A stretch of DNA of 64,000 bases from Arenimonas sp. (GCF_022842045.1 NZ_JALHQI010000008.1:1-64000); one strand, 5' to 3'; positions 17,744 to 30,841 are shown, counted from the stretch's first letter. Program-made: numbers and translations. The notes: generated by a model not told the origin, from the sequence alone.

Positions 17744-18004
17744 ATGTCCAACCATACCCACGTGCTGGTGGCCCTGGCCTCCGCGCCGGGGGCGACCCTG
17801 CGCGAGGTCGCCACGCGGGTGGGCATCACCGAACGGGCCGTGCAGCGGATCGTGGCCGACCTCGAGAAGGCCGGCGCGCTGGTCAAGGAGCGGGACGGGC
17901 GGCGCAACCTCTACCGGATCCGGCACGAACTGCACCTGCGCCACCCGTTGGAGGCGCACCGGACGATCGGCGAGCTGCTGGAGCTGGTGCTGTCCGGAGC
18001 CTGA
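17744..18004 (+). CDS. Small winged-helix transcriptional regulator (MarR/ArsR-like)
   Basis: This 86-aa protein is almost entirely one winged helix-turn-helix domain: ATLREVATRVGITERAVQRIVADLEKAGALVKERDGRRNLYRI shows helix 2, the recognition helix and the wing. I chose the ATG at 17744 because GGGTGGA lies 5 nt upstream. An in-frame ATG at 17660 would leave only 10 bp to the icd start and would cover the icd promoter. There is no ligand domain, so the signal is unknown. Divergence from icd and the palindrome at 17697 suggest it regulates icd and itself; this is inference. Confidence 0.75.
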   Translation: MSNHTHVLVALASAPGATLREVATRVGITERAVQRIVADLEKAGALVKERDGRRNLYRIRHELHLRHPLEAHRTIGELLELVLSGA

Positions 18005-18016
18005 GCCCCGGCCGTC

Positions 18017-19612
<1,596 letters not shown>

Positions 19613-19688
19613 GGCGGGATCCGGTGAGCGCGGGCAGGGCGCACCGCCATCCGAGTATCGGGTGCGTCGCCGCACGCCGCAATGCGCT

Positions 19689-20456
19689 TCAGGTGAAGAA
19701 CACGCCCCAGGCCAGCCGCGCCACCAGCGCCAGCACCACCGCCAGGAACACCATGCGGATGAAGCGGTCGCCCTGGCGGATCGCCAGCTTGCTGCCGACG
19801 TAGCTGCCGAGCATGTTGCCGATGATCAGCGGGATCGCCAGCAGCCACACCACGTAGCCCGACAGCGCCAGCACCGTCCAGGAGCTGAGGTCGGCGGCGA
19901 CGTTGGTGGACTTGGACACGGCCGATGACTTCAGGAAGTCCAGGCCGATCACGCTGACGAAGGCGAACACCATCAGGGTGCCGGTGCCCGGGCCGATCAG
20001 GCCGTTGTAGAAGCCGCAGGCGCCGCCGACCGCCACGGCGGCCCAGGCCTCGCGATGCGGGGGAAACCGGCGCTCCTCTTTCTGGCCGAGGTCCTTGCGC
20101 AGGACCGTGTAGATGGCCAGCAGCACGCAGACCACCAGTACCGCCATCTTCAGGAGTTCGGGGTCGCTGCGCTTGGCGAACTGCACGCCGACCGCCGAGA
20201 AGGCGAGGGCGGACACCAGGGCGGGAACCACGATGCGCCGTTCGACGACCACGTGCCGGAAATAGTTCCAGGCCGCGACGCTGGTGCCCAGCAGCGAACT
20301 GGTGCGCTGGGTGCCGATGGCCTGCAGGATGTTCAGGCCGGGATGCAGGTTGAGCATGGCGGGCGTGAGGATCAGCCCGCCGCCGCCCACGATGCTGTCG
20401 AGCAGGCCGGCGGCGAAGCCGGCCAACGCGGTCAGCAGCCACAGTTCGGCCGTCAT
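19689..20456 (-). CDS. TauE/SafE family permease
   Basis: A 255-aa inner-membrane protein with about eight hydrophobic segments in two halves. Each half has the Gly-rich family motif: GLLDSIVGGGGLILTPAML near residue 20 and CGFYNGLIGPGTGTLMVFAF near residue 150. The family exports or imports sulfite, sulfoacetate or other organosulfonates, but the substrate here is unknown. It is 30 nt downstream of typA on the same strand, so co-transcription is possible. Confidence 0.85.
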   Translation of the reverse strand: MTAELWLLTALAGFAAGLLDSIVGGGGLILTPAMLNLHPGLNILQAIGTQRTSSLLGTSVAAWNYFRHVVVERRIVVPALVSALAFSAVGVQFAKRSDPELLKMAVLVVCVLLAIYTVLRKDLGQKEERRFPPHREAWAAVAVGGACGFYNGLIGPGTGTLMVFAFVSVIGLDFLKSSAVSKSTNVAADLSSWTVLALSGYVVWLLAIPLIIGNMLGSYVGSKLAIRQGDRFIRMVFLAVVLALVARLAWGVFFT

Positions 20457-20486
20457 GGCCGTGGGCTCGGGCGGTGGGGCCTGCGC

Positions 20487-22328
<1,842 letters not shown>

Positions 22329-22377
22329 GCGGATGGACGCCTGGCGGCGCGCTGCTCGTGGCTGAAGGAAGCCGGCG

Positions 22378-22406
22378 ATTATAGCGGTAAACCGTTGCTG
22401 AATGCC
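22378..22406 (-). promoter_or_regulatory. Candidate typA promoter
   Basis: On the minus strand a perfect TATAAT (22383-22378) lies 50 nt before the typA ATG. The hexamer 17 bp upstream is GGCATT (22406-22401), a poor -35, so activity may need an activator. Confidence 0.5.
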
Positions 22407-22491
22407 TGTTCAGGCGCGCCGGTGCCGACAGGCCTGTGGCATCCTAGTCAGCCCGCCGGGCCCCGCCCGGCCACCCACGCCGGAGCAATCC

Positions 22492-23001
<510 letters not shown>

Positions 23002-23041
23002 GGCCAGGCCACCGGCCGGGGCGCAAGGCCCCGGCCGCGCT

Positions 23042-23635
23042 TCACTTGACGAAGCGCAGGCTGTCGAACATCCGCGACACCGCCTCCGCGTCCCGGCCGT
23101 AGTAGTGCTCGGCCGGGGCGATCCACACCAGCAGGGTCAGCCGGCCGTCGCGTTCGGCGGCCGTGGCCATGCCGCGGTACTGCAGCCCGCCCGGGTTATC
23201 GAGCGCGAGGTCGAAGCGCAGGCCCGGCGTGGGGCCCCAGTTCGCCGGCCGCAGCGCGCTGCCGCGCACGTTCGCCCAGCCGCCGCCGCGCAGGCCGTCG
23301 AGCACGATGTCGCGCACCTCGTCTGGCCGCATGCCCTTGCGGAACCAGGGGCCGTCGGGGCGGCTGCGCCGCTCCCGGGCGCCCAGGAACACGTGTTCGC
23401 CGGGCCTGATGCCGGAAATGACGATCAGCTGGTTCAGCGGCGCGCCGTCGATCGTCCACTGCTCCTGACGCGGTGCCTTCAGGCGGGCCCAGTCCAGCCC
23501 GGTGTCCAGCGCCAGGTCGAACACGCGGGCATTGCCGGCCTCCTGCAGCCTCCCGCCGGCGCCGCCGCTGGCGCAGGCGGCCAACAGCAGCACGGCGAGG
23601 GCCATCGCCGCGCATCGCAGCGGGAATCGAATCAT
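23042..23635 (-). CDS. Hypothetical lipoprotein
   Basis: A 197-aa protein with a lipoprotein signal peptide (MIRFPLRCAAMALAVLLLAAC, Cys about residue 21). The mature part has no domain I recognise. It is the last gene of a three-gene set: its ATG overlaps the stop of the M48 peptidase gene by 4 nt (ATGA). Co-expression suggests an envelope role with that protease, perhaps as a partner or substrate, but this is inference from position only. Confidence 0.75.
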   Translation of the reverse strand: MIRFPLRCAAMALAVLLLAACASGGAGGRLQEAGNARVFDLALDTGLDWARLKAPRQEQWTIDGAPLNQLIVISGIRPGEHVFLGARERRSRPDGPWFRKGMRPDEVRDIVLDGLRGGGWANVRGSALRPANWGPTPGLRFDLALDNPGGLQYRGMATAAERDGRLTLLVWIAPAEHYYGRDAEAVSRMFDSLRFVK

Positions 23636-24798
23636 GGCGAGGCCTCCAGTTCGGCAAGGTATTGGCGGACGAAGGCGGCGTCCTCGGCCGCCGGCGCCAG
23701 CTCGAGGTAGCGGCGCAGCTCGGTGGCGGCCTCGGCGCGGCGGCCATCGTTCCGCAGCGCCAGGCCGTGCTCGCGGTGCGCGGCCGCGGGCGGCGAGGGC
23801 AGGGCGATGGCTTCCGCGTAAAGCGCACGGGCGCGGGCCAGGTCGCCCTCGTCGCCCCGCCGCCGGTAGGCCTCGCCTTCGTAGAACGCGTAGGTGGCCT
23901 GCATCTCGGGCTCCGCGTGCTTTCGCAGGTCGGTGATCACGCGCACCGAGGAGTCGTACATGCGGCGCGACAGCTCCAGCTCCAGCCAGTGCGCGAGGAA
24001 GGGTCGCACCGCTTCGCGGTAGGCCTCGCGGCCGGAGTCGCCCGACGCCTGGCCGCTGGCCTCCGCCGCGCTGCGCACGTCCTCGAGCCGCTCGGCGGTC
24101 TTGGGGTGGCTGGCGAACACCGGCACCGGCTTGCCGTAGCGGCGCGCGTCTTCTTCGTCCTTCATGCGCTGCCACAGCCGCGCCCCGGCGTGGGCGTCGT
24201 AGCCCTGGCCGGTGGCCACCGCGAAGCCGATGCGGTCCGCCTCGCGTTCGGCGTCGCGCGAGAACTGGTACATGCTCGCCGCGCCCAGGATGTTGGCCAG
24301 GTAGCCTGCGGCACCCGCGCCACCGCCCCAGGCCAACAGCCCGAACGAGCCGAGGAAGGCCGAGCTGCGCTTGGCCCGGCGCCACTGCTGGAGCGAGTGG
24401 CGCTGGCGGAAATGCGCGAACTCGTGGCCCAGCACCAGCGCGAGCTCGGCCTCGTCCTGGAAGCGGAGCAGGGCGCCGGTCCAAACGATCATCATGCCGT
24501 TGGGCGACATCGAGGCGTTGAACCACGGCTGCTCGACGATGTAGACGCGCATGTCGCCGCAATGGTCGGCCGCGACCCGGCAGGCCACGCCCCGCACGTA
24601 GGCGTTGAGCGCCGGATCGCGCACCAGGCTCGGGTGCTGCTGCAGGTCGCGCTCGGCGCGGTCCATCGCGTACCAGAGTTCGTCCTCGTCGCTGCCGGCG
24701 GCCGGGCGCTGGCCCGGGCGGGCCGATTCCACGGCCAGGAGCGCGGGTGCGGCCAGGGCCAGCAGCGTGGCCAGCAGCAGGGCGGGGCGTCGGTTCAC
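23632..24798 (-). CDS. Periplasmic M48-family zinc metalloprotease
   Basis: A 388-aa protein with an N-terminal signal peptide (start RRPALLLATLLALAAPALLA). The zinc motif HEFAH is at about residue 120, with the third ligand Glu in DAEREADRIG further on. The C-terminal third has TPR-like helices (ALYAEAIAL, AATELRRYLELAP), resembling BepA/YfgC, which helps outer-membrane protein assembly. The start is GTG at 24798, overlapping the upstream gene's TGA (GTGA); the long frame upstream is not coding in this phase. Identification as M48 is firm, the BepA role is inferred. Confidence 0.87.
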   Translation of the reverse strand: MNRRPALLLATLLALAAPALLAVESARPGQRPAAGSDEDELWYAMDRAERDLQQHPSLVRDPALNAYVRGVACRVAADHCGDMRVYIVEQPWFNASMSPNGMMIVWTGALLRFQDEAELALVLGHEFAHFRQRHSLQQWRRAKRSSAFLGSFGLLAWGGGAGAAGYLANILGAASMYQFSRDAEREADRIGFAVATGQGYDAHAGARLWQRMKDEEDARRYGKPVPVFASHPKTAERLEDVRSAAEASGQASGDSGREAYREAVRPFLAHWLELELSRRMYDSSVRVITDLRKHAEPEMQATYAFYEGEAYRRRGDEGDLARARALYAEAIALPSPPAAAHREHGLALRNDGRRAEAATELRRYLELAPAAEDAAFVRQYLAELEASP

Positions 24799-25532
24799 AG
24801 CGGCAGCCCCGACAGCATGTCGGCCACGGTTTCTTCCGCGCCCTGCGCATCGCGCAGGTCCCCGGACTGGTTGGACATGAGGTTGAACCACACCACTTGC
24901 CCGGTGCGCAGGTCGACCAGGGTGGCCACGCCCACCTGCTGGCCGCCGCCGATGTCGACGTAGCTGCCCATCGCCGCGCCGGCCAGGAAGCCCAGTACGC
25001 GCATGGCCTTGCGGCCGCTGCTGGCGTAGCTGTCGCGGATGTAGGTGAACAGCGCATAGTCGGCGCCGGTGGCCTCGCGTAGGGTCTCCACGCCGGGGCC
25101 GAGGGTCCAGTCGAGGCGGCGGTCCTTGGTGGCCAGGTAGCTACCGCTGCGGGTGTAGACGGCGATGCTGGTGGCCACCGCCTCGTTCAGCCGCACCACC
25201 TGGCCCAGGCGCGAGTCGGGCGCCAGGTCGTCGGGCAGGTCGAAGTCGGGCTGGCGGGCCGTGCCGCCTTCGTCGAGCAGGCGGGCGACCGCGGCCGGGA
25301 AGTGCCGGCGCGCCGCCTCGGACCATTCCCGCCGGGGTTCCTGCAGGCCACCGGCGGTGACTTCGGTGAGCTCGATGTCCGGCTCCACCACCACCACGCT
25401 GCCCTGGATCCGCAGCGGACGCCCGGCGTCATCGGTGGCGACCCGGTTCTGGTCGTAGGCGAGGGCCTGCAGGGGCAGCCACAGGGCGAGTGCCCAAGCG
25501 AGCAGCCAGCGGGTGCGACGGGTCGGGGCCAT
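24795..25532 (-). CDS. Hypothetical secreted protein, first gene of M48 operon
   Basis: A 245-aa protein with a signal peptide ending near residue 25 (LWLPLQALA). It has no domain I recognise. The segment VLGFLAGAAMGSYVDIGGGQQVGVATLVDLRTGQVVWFNLM looks like the C-terminal part of periplasmic lipoproteins that test for ligand presence, but that is only a resemblance. The ATG at 25532 has AGGAGG upstream. It is translationally coupled to the M48 peptidase gene by a GTGA overlap. Confidence 0.75.
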   Translation of the reverse strand: MAPTRRTRWLLAWALALWLPLQALAYDQNRVATDDAGRPLRIQGSVVVVEPDIELTEVTAGGLQEPRREWSEAARRHFPAAVARLLDEGGTARQPDFDLPDDLAPDSRLGQVVRLNEAVATSIAVYTRSGSYLATKDRRLDWTLGPGVETLREATGADYALFTYIRDSYASSGRKAMRVLGFLAGAAMGSYVDIGGGQQVGVATLVDLRTGQVVWFNLMSNQSGDLRDAQGAEETVADMLSGLPL

Positions 25533-25661
25533 GGCGTTCCTCCTGGCGCCAGCATGCCCGAAAGTCTGCGCAGGGCAAGCCCGGGCGGGGGCGTCGGGGT
25601 GGGCGTGCGTGGTATCCTTCCGGGGTTTTTCCGCCCCGCCACAACCCCTGCGAGGATTGCG

Positions 25662-26861
25662 ATGCCCCAGCTTGCCAAGCGCATGGGCCGTGCCAAGCCC
25701 AGCGCCATCATGGCCGTCGCCGACAAGGCCAAGAAGCTCAAGGCCGAAGGCCGCGACATCGTCAGCTTCTCCATCGGCGTCCCCAACTTCCTGCCCGGCG
25801 AGCACGTCTACGCCGCCGCCCGCGAGGCGCTGGCCAAGGACAGCGGCCAGTACGGCAGCAACCGCGGCTCCGACGCCCTGCTCGACGCATTCCTGCACCA
25901 CCTCGAGGGCCTGGGCCTCACCGGCTACACGCGCCTGCACTGCGCCACCGGCATCGGCGCCAAGCACATCCTCTACAACCTGGCCGAGGCCCTGCTCGAC
26001 GAAGGCGACACCATCGCCTACGCCGTGCCGTACTGGACCACCTACGCCGACATCGCCGAGGTGCTGAACGCGAAGATCCTCGCGCTGCCGTGCCCGGCCA
26101 GCCAGGACTACAAGCTCACGCCGGCCCAGCTCGATGCCGCCCTGGCGACCAAGCCGAAGGTGTTCCTGTTCAACAACCCGAACAACCCGACCGGCATGGT
26201 CTACACCCGCGCGGAAATCGCGGCGCTGGCCGACGTCGTCGCGAAGCACCCGGACACCTGGGTCATCACCGACGACATCTACAACACGATGGTGTTCGAC
26301 GGCTTGGGCTACCACAACTTCGTGCAGGCCCGCCCGGAGCTGCGCGAGCGCGTGATCTTCGTCGACTCGCTGTCCAAGACCTACGGCATGCCCGGCTGGC
26401 GCGTCGGCTTCATGGCCGGCCCGGAATCGGTGGCCAAGGCGATGACGGTGCTCAACTCGACGCACATCACCAACCTGCCCGAGGTCGTCGTGGCCGCCGC
26501 GGTCGCCGCGCTGACCGGCCCGCAGGACGTGCCGCTGGGCAAGTGCGCCGAGTTCCAGGCCAAGCGCGACAGGGTGGTCGACACGCTGAACGCGATCCCC
26601 GGCGTGGTCTGCCCGAAGCCGCAGGGCGCGTTCTACGTGTTCCCCGACATCAGCTGCGCCTTCGGCAAGTCGCACAAGGGCGTGAAGATCGCCAACGACG
26701 TCGACTTCTGCAGCGTGCTGCTCGAAGCCAAGGGCGTGGCCTGCGTTCCCGGCTCGGCCTTCGGCGAGCCGCGCGCGCTGCGCATCAGCTACACCTGCCC
26801 GACCGAGCAGCTGCCCAAGGGCCTGCAGCGCATCCAGGAATTCTTCGCCGAACTTTCGTAA
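25662..26861 (+). CDS. Class I pyridoxal-phosphate aminotransferase
   Basis: A 399-aa fold type I aminotransferase of the aspartate aminotransferase superfamily. The PLP-Lys motif is SLSKTYGMPGWRVGF (about residues 231-245), with the NNPNNPTG loop near residue 168 and the C-terminal Arg in RALRISYTCP for carboxylate binding. Substrates are not determined by sequence; aspartate, alanine and aromatic amino acids are possible. The ATG at 25662 has GAGGA 6 nt upstream. It is 9 nt before mdh, so both are probably one operon, which would fit aspartate-oxaloacetate-malate metabolism. Confidence 0.87.
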   Translation: MPQLAKRMGRAKPSAIMAVADKAKKLKAEGRDIVSFSIGVPNFLPGEHVYAAAREALAKDSGQYGSNRGSDALLDAFLHHLEGLGLTGYTRLHCATGIGAKHILYNLAEALLDEGDTIAYAVPYWTTYADIAEVLNAKILALPCPASQDYKLTPAQLDAALATKPKVFLFNNPNNPTGMVYTRAEIAALADVVAKHPDTWVITDDIYNTMVFDGLGYHNFVQARPELRERVIFVDSLSKTYGMPGWRVGFMAGPESVAKAMTVLNSTHITNLPEVVVAAAVAALTGPQDVPLGKCAEFQAKRDRVVDTLNAIPGVVCPKPQGAFYVFPDISCAFGKSHKGVKIANDVDFCSVLLEAKGVACVPGSAFGEPRALRISYTCPTEQLPKGLQRIQEFFAELS

Positions 26862-26870
26862 GGAGCTGTC

Positions 26871-27854
26871 ATGAAAACCCCCGTTCGCGTTGCCGTCACC
26901 GGCGCCGCCGGCCAGATTGGTTACTCCCTGCTGTTCCGCATCGCCTCGGGCGAGATGCTGGGCAAGGACCAGCCGGTGATCCTGCAGATGCTCGAGCTGC
27001 CGATGGAGAAGGCCCAGGCCGCCCTTCGCGGCGTGATGATGGAGCTCGAGGACTGCGCCTTCCCGCTGCTGGCCGGCATGGTCGGCACCGATGACCCGAT
27101 GGTCGCGTTCAAGGACGCCGACGTCGCCCTGCTGGTCGGCGCCATGCCCCGCGGCCCGGGCATGGAGCGCAAGGACCTGCTGCTCAAGAACGCCGAGATC
27201 TTCACCGTGCAGGGCAAGGCCATCAACGCCGTGGCCTCGCGCGACATCAAGGTGCTGGTGGTCGGCAACCCGGCCAACACCAACGCCTACATCGCCATGA
27301 AGTCGGCGCCGGACATCAACCCGCGCAACTTCACAGCGATGCTGCGCCTGGACCACAACCGCGCGCTGTCGCAGCTGGCCATCAAGGCCGGCGTCGACGT
27401 GGCCGGCATCGAGAAGCTGGTGGTCTGGGGCAACCACAGCCCGACCATGTACCCCGACTACCGCTTCGCCACCGTGGCCGGCGGTTCGCTCAAGGACAAG
27501 ATCGGCGACGAAGCCTGGAACCGCGAAACCTTCATCCCGAAGGTCGGCAAGCGCGGCGCCGCGATCATCGAGGCCCGCGGCCTGAGCTCCGCGGCCTCGG
27601 CCGCCAACGCCGCCATCGACCACATCCACGACTGGGTGCTCGGCACGAACGGCAAGTGGGCGACGATGGGCATCCCGTCGGACGGCAGCTACGGCATCCC
27701 GAAGGACGTGATGTACGGCTTCCCTGTGACCTGCAAGGACGGCAAGTACGAGATCGTGCAGGGCCTCGAGATCGACGAGTACTCGCGCACCATGATGGAC
27801 AAAACCCTGGCCGAGCTCGAGGAAGAGCGCGCCGGCGTCGCCCACCTGCTCTGA
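26871..27854 (+). CDS. mdh: Malate dehydrogenase
   Basis: A 327-aa NAD-dependent enzyme that interconverts malate and oxaloacetate in the TCA cycle. The nucleotide-binding glycines are in [15 protein letters not shown] (residues 10-24). Substrate-binding Arg residues are in [13 protein letters not shown]. The catalytic His189 is in [14 protein letters not shown]. This is the long cytosolic-type family with [11 protein letters not shown], as in many xanthomonads, not the 312-aa E. coli type. AGGAGCTG lies upstream of ATG 26871. A 14-bp inverted repeat follows the stop. Confidence 0.95.
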   Translation: MKTPVRVAVTGAAGQIGYSLLFRIASGEMLGKDQPVILQMLELPMEKAQAALRGVMMELEDCAFPLLAGMVGTDDPMVAFKDADVALLVGAMPRGPGMERKDLLLKNAEIFTVQGKAINAVASRDIKVLVVGNPANTNAYIAMKSAPDINPRNFTAMLRLDHNRALSQLAIKAGVDVAGIEKLVVWGNHSPTMYPDYRFATVAGGSLKDKIGDEAWNRETFIPKVGKRGAAIIEARGLSSAASAANAAIDHIHDWVLGTNGKWATMGIPSDGSYGIPKDVMYGFPVTCKDGKYEIVQGLEIDEYSRTMMDKTLAELEEERAGVAHLL

Positions 27855-27860
27855 CGGCAC

Positions 27861-27890
27861 CGCGAAGGCGACCCACGGGTCGCCTTCGCG
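27861..27890 (+). terminator. Perfect inverted repeat, mdh-prpB
   Basis: CGCGAAGGCGACCC (27861-27874) and GGGTCGCCTTCGCG (27877-27890) are exact complements separated by 2 nt, folding to a 13-bp stem with a 4-nt loop. ATTGAGGG follows, not a T-run. It fills most of the 51-nt gap and could be a weak terminator, an RNA-stabilising hairpin or an operator before prpB. Confidence 0.55.
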
Positions 27891-27905
27891 ATTGAGGGAA
27901 ACGAA

Positions 27906-28799
27906 ATGACTGACATGAACTCGGCCGGCGCGCGCTTCCGCGCCGCCGTCAGGGAAGAATCCCCGCTGCAGGTGATGGGCGCCATCACCGCGTACGCCGG
28001 CATGATGGCCAAGCGCACCGGCTACAAGGCGCTGTACCTGTCGGGTGGCGGCGTCGCCGCGAACTCACTGGGCATGCCCGACCTTGGCATCAGCACCATG
28101 GAGGACGTGCTCACCGACGCGCGCCGCATCGTCGATGCCACCGGCATGCCGCTGCTGGTGGACATCGACACCGGCTGGGGCGGCGCCTTCAACATCGGCC
28201 GCACCATCAGGAACTTCCAGCGCATCGGCGTCGCCGCGGTGCACATGGAGGACCAGGTCGGCCAGAAGCGCTGCGGGCATCGCCCGGGCAAGGAAGTGGT
28301 CTCGACGCAGGAGATGGTCGATCGCGTGAAGTCCGCCGTGGACGCTCGCACCGACGCGGGCTTCGTGATCATGGCGCGCACCGATGCCGCCGCGGTCGAG
28401 GGCCTGGACGCCGCGATCGAGCGCGCCGTGGCCTACGTCGAGGCCGGTGCCGACATGGTCTTCCCGGAAGCCATGCGCTCGCTGGACGACTACCGCAAGG
28501 TCAAGGCCGCGGTGAAGGTGCCGGTGTTGGCCAACCTCACCGAGTTCGGCTCCACGCCGTTCTTCACCACCGGGGAACTGCGCGACGCCGGCGTGGACAT
28601 CGCGCTCTATTGCTGCGGCGCGTACCGCGCCATGAACAAGGCCGCGCTGCACTTCTACGAGACCGTGCGCCGCGAGGGCACCCAGAAGAACATCGTCGAC
28701 ACCCTGCAGACCCGCGCCGAGCTCTACGACTTCCTGGGCTACCACGCCTACGAAGACAAGCTCGACCAGCTGTTCGCCGAGGAAAAGAAGGAAGACTGA
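27906..28799 (+). CDS. prpB: 2-methylisocitrate lyase
   Basis: PrpB (297 aa) cleaves 2-methylisocitrate to pyruvate and succinate, the last step of the methylcitrate cycle for propionate. The active-site motif [12 protein letters not shown] (about residues 121-132) has the catalytic Cys in the PrpB form (methylisocitrate lyase has KRCGH; isocitrate lyase has KKCGH). The Mg-binding residues are in [14 protein letters not shown]. Start ATG 27906 follows GAGGG. It is 3 nt before prpC. Confidence 0.93.
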   Translation: MTDMNSAGARFRAAVREESPLQVMGAITAYAGMMAKRTGYKALYLSGGGVAANSLGMPDLGISTMEDVLTDARRIVDATGMPLLVDIDTGWGGAFNIGRTIRNFQRIGVAAVHMEDQVGQKRCGHRPGKEVVSTQEMVDRVKSAVDARTDAGFVIMARTDAAAVEGLDAAIERAVAYVEAGADMVFPEAMRSLDDYRKVKAAVKVPVLANLTEFGSTPFFTTGELRDAGVDIALYCCGAYRAMNKAALHFYETVRREGTQKNIVDTLQTRAELYDFLGYHAYEDKLDQLFAEEKKED

Positions 28800-28802
28800 G
28801 CC

Positions 28803-29948
28803 ATGACCGAATCCACCCTGCCCAAGCCCAAGAAGTCGGTGGCCCTGAGCGGCACCGCCGCCGGCAACACCGCGCTGTGCACCGTCGGCCGCAGCGGCAA
28901 CGACCTGCACTACCGCGGGTACGACATCCATGACCTGGCCACGAAGGCCGGCTTCGAGGAAGTGGCGCACCTGCTGGTGCACGGCACGCTGCCCACCGCC
29001 AGCCAGCTGGCGGCCTATAAGACCAAGCTCAAGCGCCTGCGCGGCCTGCCTGCGATCGTCACCGACGCGCTCGAGCTGGTGCCGGCCAACGCGCACCCGA
29101 TGGACGTGCTGCGCACCGGCTGCTCGGTGCTCGGCGTGGTGCTGCCCGAGCGCGACGGCCACCCGGTGAACGAGGCCCGCGACATCGCCGACAAGCTGAT
29201 GGCCAGCTTCGGCTCGATGCTGCTGTACTGGTGGCACTTCACCCGCAACGGCCGCCGCATCGACGTCGAGACCGACGACGACACCATCGCCAGCCACTTC
29301 CTGCACCTGCTGCACGGCGAGCCGCCGAGCGCCTCGCACGCGCGCGCGCTCGACCAGTCGCTGGTGCTGTACGCCGAGCACGAGTTCAACGCGTCCACCT
29401 TCACCGCGCGCGTCATCGCCGGCACCGGCTCGGACCTGTTCAGCTGCATCACCGGCGCCATCGGCGCGCTGCGCGGCCCGAAGCACGGTGGCGCCAACGA
29501 AGTCGCGATGGAGATCATCGCCCGCTACGGCAGCGCCGACGAGGCGGAGGCCGACATCCGCGCCCGCGTGGAGCGCAAGGAAATCGTCATCGGCTTCGGC
29601 CACCCGGTCTACACCATCGGCGACCCGCGCAACCCCATCATCAAGGACATCAGCCGCAAGCTCTGCAAGGAAGGCGGCAACCAGGTGCTGTTCGACGTCA
29701 GCGAGCGCATCGAGACGCTGATGATGGACCTCAAGAAGATGTTCCCGAACCTCGACTGGTACAGCGCCTCGGCCTACCACATGATGGGGGTGCCGACCGC
29801 GATGTTCACCCCGCTGTTCGTGATCGCCCGCACGAGCGGCTGGTCGGCGCACGTGATCGAGCAGCGCATCGACGGCAAGATCATCCGCCCGAGCGCGAAC
29901 TACACCGGTCCCGAGGACCGCGCCTTCGTGGCGATCGACAAGCGCTGA
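28803..29948 (+). CDS. prpC: 2-methylcitrate synthase
   Basis: PrpC (381 aa) condenses propionyl-CoA with oxaloacetate. It belongs to the citrate synthase family: catalytic His in the [13 protein letters not shown] segment (about residue 225), [16 protein letters not shown] (about 259-274), and Asp in the C-terminal [14 protein letters not shown] region. Length and similarity fit methylcitrate synthase rather than the longer GltA, and the 3-nt spacing from prpB supports it. It ends before a strong terminator. Confidence 0.92.
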   Translation: MTESTLPKPKKSVALSGTAAGNTALCTVGRSGNDLHYRGYDIHDLATKAGFEEVAHLLVHGTLPTASQLAAYKTKLKRLRGLPAIVTDALELVPANAHPMDVLRTGCSVLGVVLPERDGHPVNEARDIADKLMASFGSMLLYWWHFTRNGRRIDVETDDDTIASHFLHLLHGEPPSASHARALDQSLVLYAEHEFNASTFTARVIAGTGSDLFSCITGAIGALRGPKHGGANEVAMEIIARYGSADEAEADIRARVERKEIVIGFGHPVYTIGDPRNPIIKDISRKLCKEGGNQVLFDVSERIETLMMDLKKMFPNLDWYSASAYHMMGVPTAMFTPLFVIARTSGWSAHVIEQRIDGKIIRPSANYTGPEDRAFVAIDKR

Positions 29949-29967
29949 CCAAAAGAAGTGGGGGGAG

Positions 29968-29998
29968 CGGGGTCAGGTTCGGAACCTGACCCCGTTTT
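29968..29998 (+). terminator. Intrinsic terminator of prpBC
   Basis: CGGGGTCAGGTT (29968-29979) pairs perfectly with AACCTGACCCCG (29983-29994) across the loop CGG, followed by TTTT. The core closely resembles the 47751-47793 repeat, so it may belong to a dispersed palindrome family. Confidence 0.85.
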
Positions 29999-30001
29999 CG
30001 T

Positions 30002-30523
30002 TCAGGGGGCCAGGCGCTGGCTCGCGTGCGGGCCAGCGGGCGTGGCCGCCGTCGGCACCGACATGGTCACGGTCGGCGGCGTCAGCCGCTGGACCCGGAA
30101 GAAGGTGTGGTCGCCGATGGTGGCCACCCGCGGCGCGGTGGCCCAGGCCGGATTGGCGAGGTCGAGGGCGGCGAAGTGGCTGGCGCCCGGGACGACCTCA
30201 TTGCGCTGGCCGGCCGGCTGGCGCCAGTCGTGCTGGGCCTCGAACGCGACCTCCACGGCTTTTTCCCAGGCCTCGAGGTTCTTCATCCGCAGGCCGGGAT
30301 GGACGATGGTCGGCGCGAACTGCTTGCGGGCGGTCACCACTTCGCAGACCGACTCGCCCCAGCGGCCGCTGTCCCGGCGGCGCAAGGCCACCTCGGCGAC
30401 GGCACGCTGGCCCAGTTCGGACTGGTTGCGGGCTTCTAGGTAGATGGTCGTCGCCAGGCAGAGCGGGTCGGCGGCGGGTTGGGGCAGCACCTGGGCAAGC
30501 CACAGGATGAAGGACAACTTCAT
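30002..30523 (-). CDS. SleB/CwlJ-type cell wall hydrolase
   Basis: A 173-aa protein with an N-terminal hydrophobic segment (MKLSFILWLAQVLP) and the SleB/CwlJ hydrolase_2 fold: ATTIYLEARNQSELGQRAVAEVALRR with the putative catalytic Glu in the IYLEARNQ motif, and EVVTARKQFAP. In spore formers this family acts in cortex degradation; in proteobacteria it is a peptidoglycan hydrolase or regulator. The start at 30523 has AAGGAG upstream. It is convergent with prpC. Confidence 0.8.
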   Translation of the reverse strand: MKLSFILWLAQVLPQPAADPLCLATTIYLEARNQSELGQRAVAEVALRRRDSGRWGESVCEVVTARKQFAPTIVHPGLRMKNLEAWEKAVEVAFEAQHDWRQPAGQRNEVVPGASHFAALDLANPAWATAPRVATIGDHTFFRVQRLTPPTVTMSVPTAATPAGPHASQRLAP

Positions 30524-30795
30524 GGCGGAACTCCTTGCTCCGTTGCGCCGCACTCCACCGTCCGCCTTGCGGCGGGTCGCCTGTTGGAATCTCCAACGGG
30601 ACGGGGGGAGGGATGCGGCCTGGCGTTTTGGGGATGGACGAGCGAGGCTCGCATTCCGGTCGGGGCGTCGAAGGTTGGGCGCCGTCCGGAAACCCCGCCA
30701 AGCCATGCGCTGGGGGGCCGTATCTGGCCGGCGGGTCCTGGGGACGGGAGCCGGTTCCGACGCGCATGGTACGGCCGGAACCCGAACTCCAGCTG

Positions 30796-30826
30796 AACGG
30801 GTATTCACAACCCGTTGATTTTATTT
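30796..30826 (+). terminator. Orphan terminator-like hairpin
   Basis: AACGGGT (30796-30802) and ACCCGTT (30810-30816) form a 7-bp stem with loop ATTCACA. GATTTTATTT follows on the plus strand. No plus-strand gene lies upstream within this gap. Confidence 0.4.
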
Positions 30827-30841
30827 GGAGTGATTACTCAA

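Noticed and set aside
24795-27860. 1021-codon minus-strand frame joining the secreted protein with sequence opposite mdh
   Set aside because: Only the last 245 codons show a signal peptide and protein-like composition. The rest is antisense to mdh and the aminotransferase.
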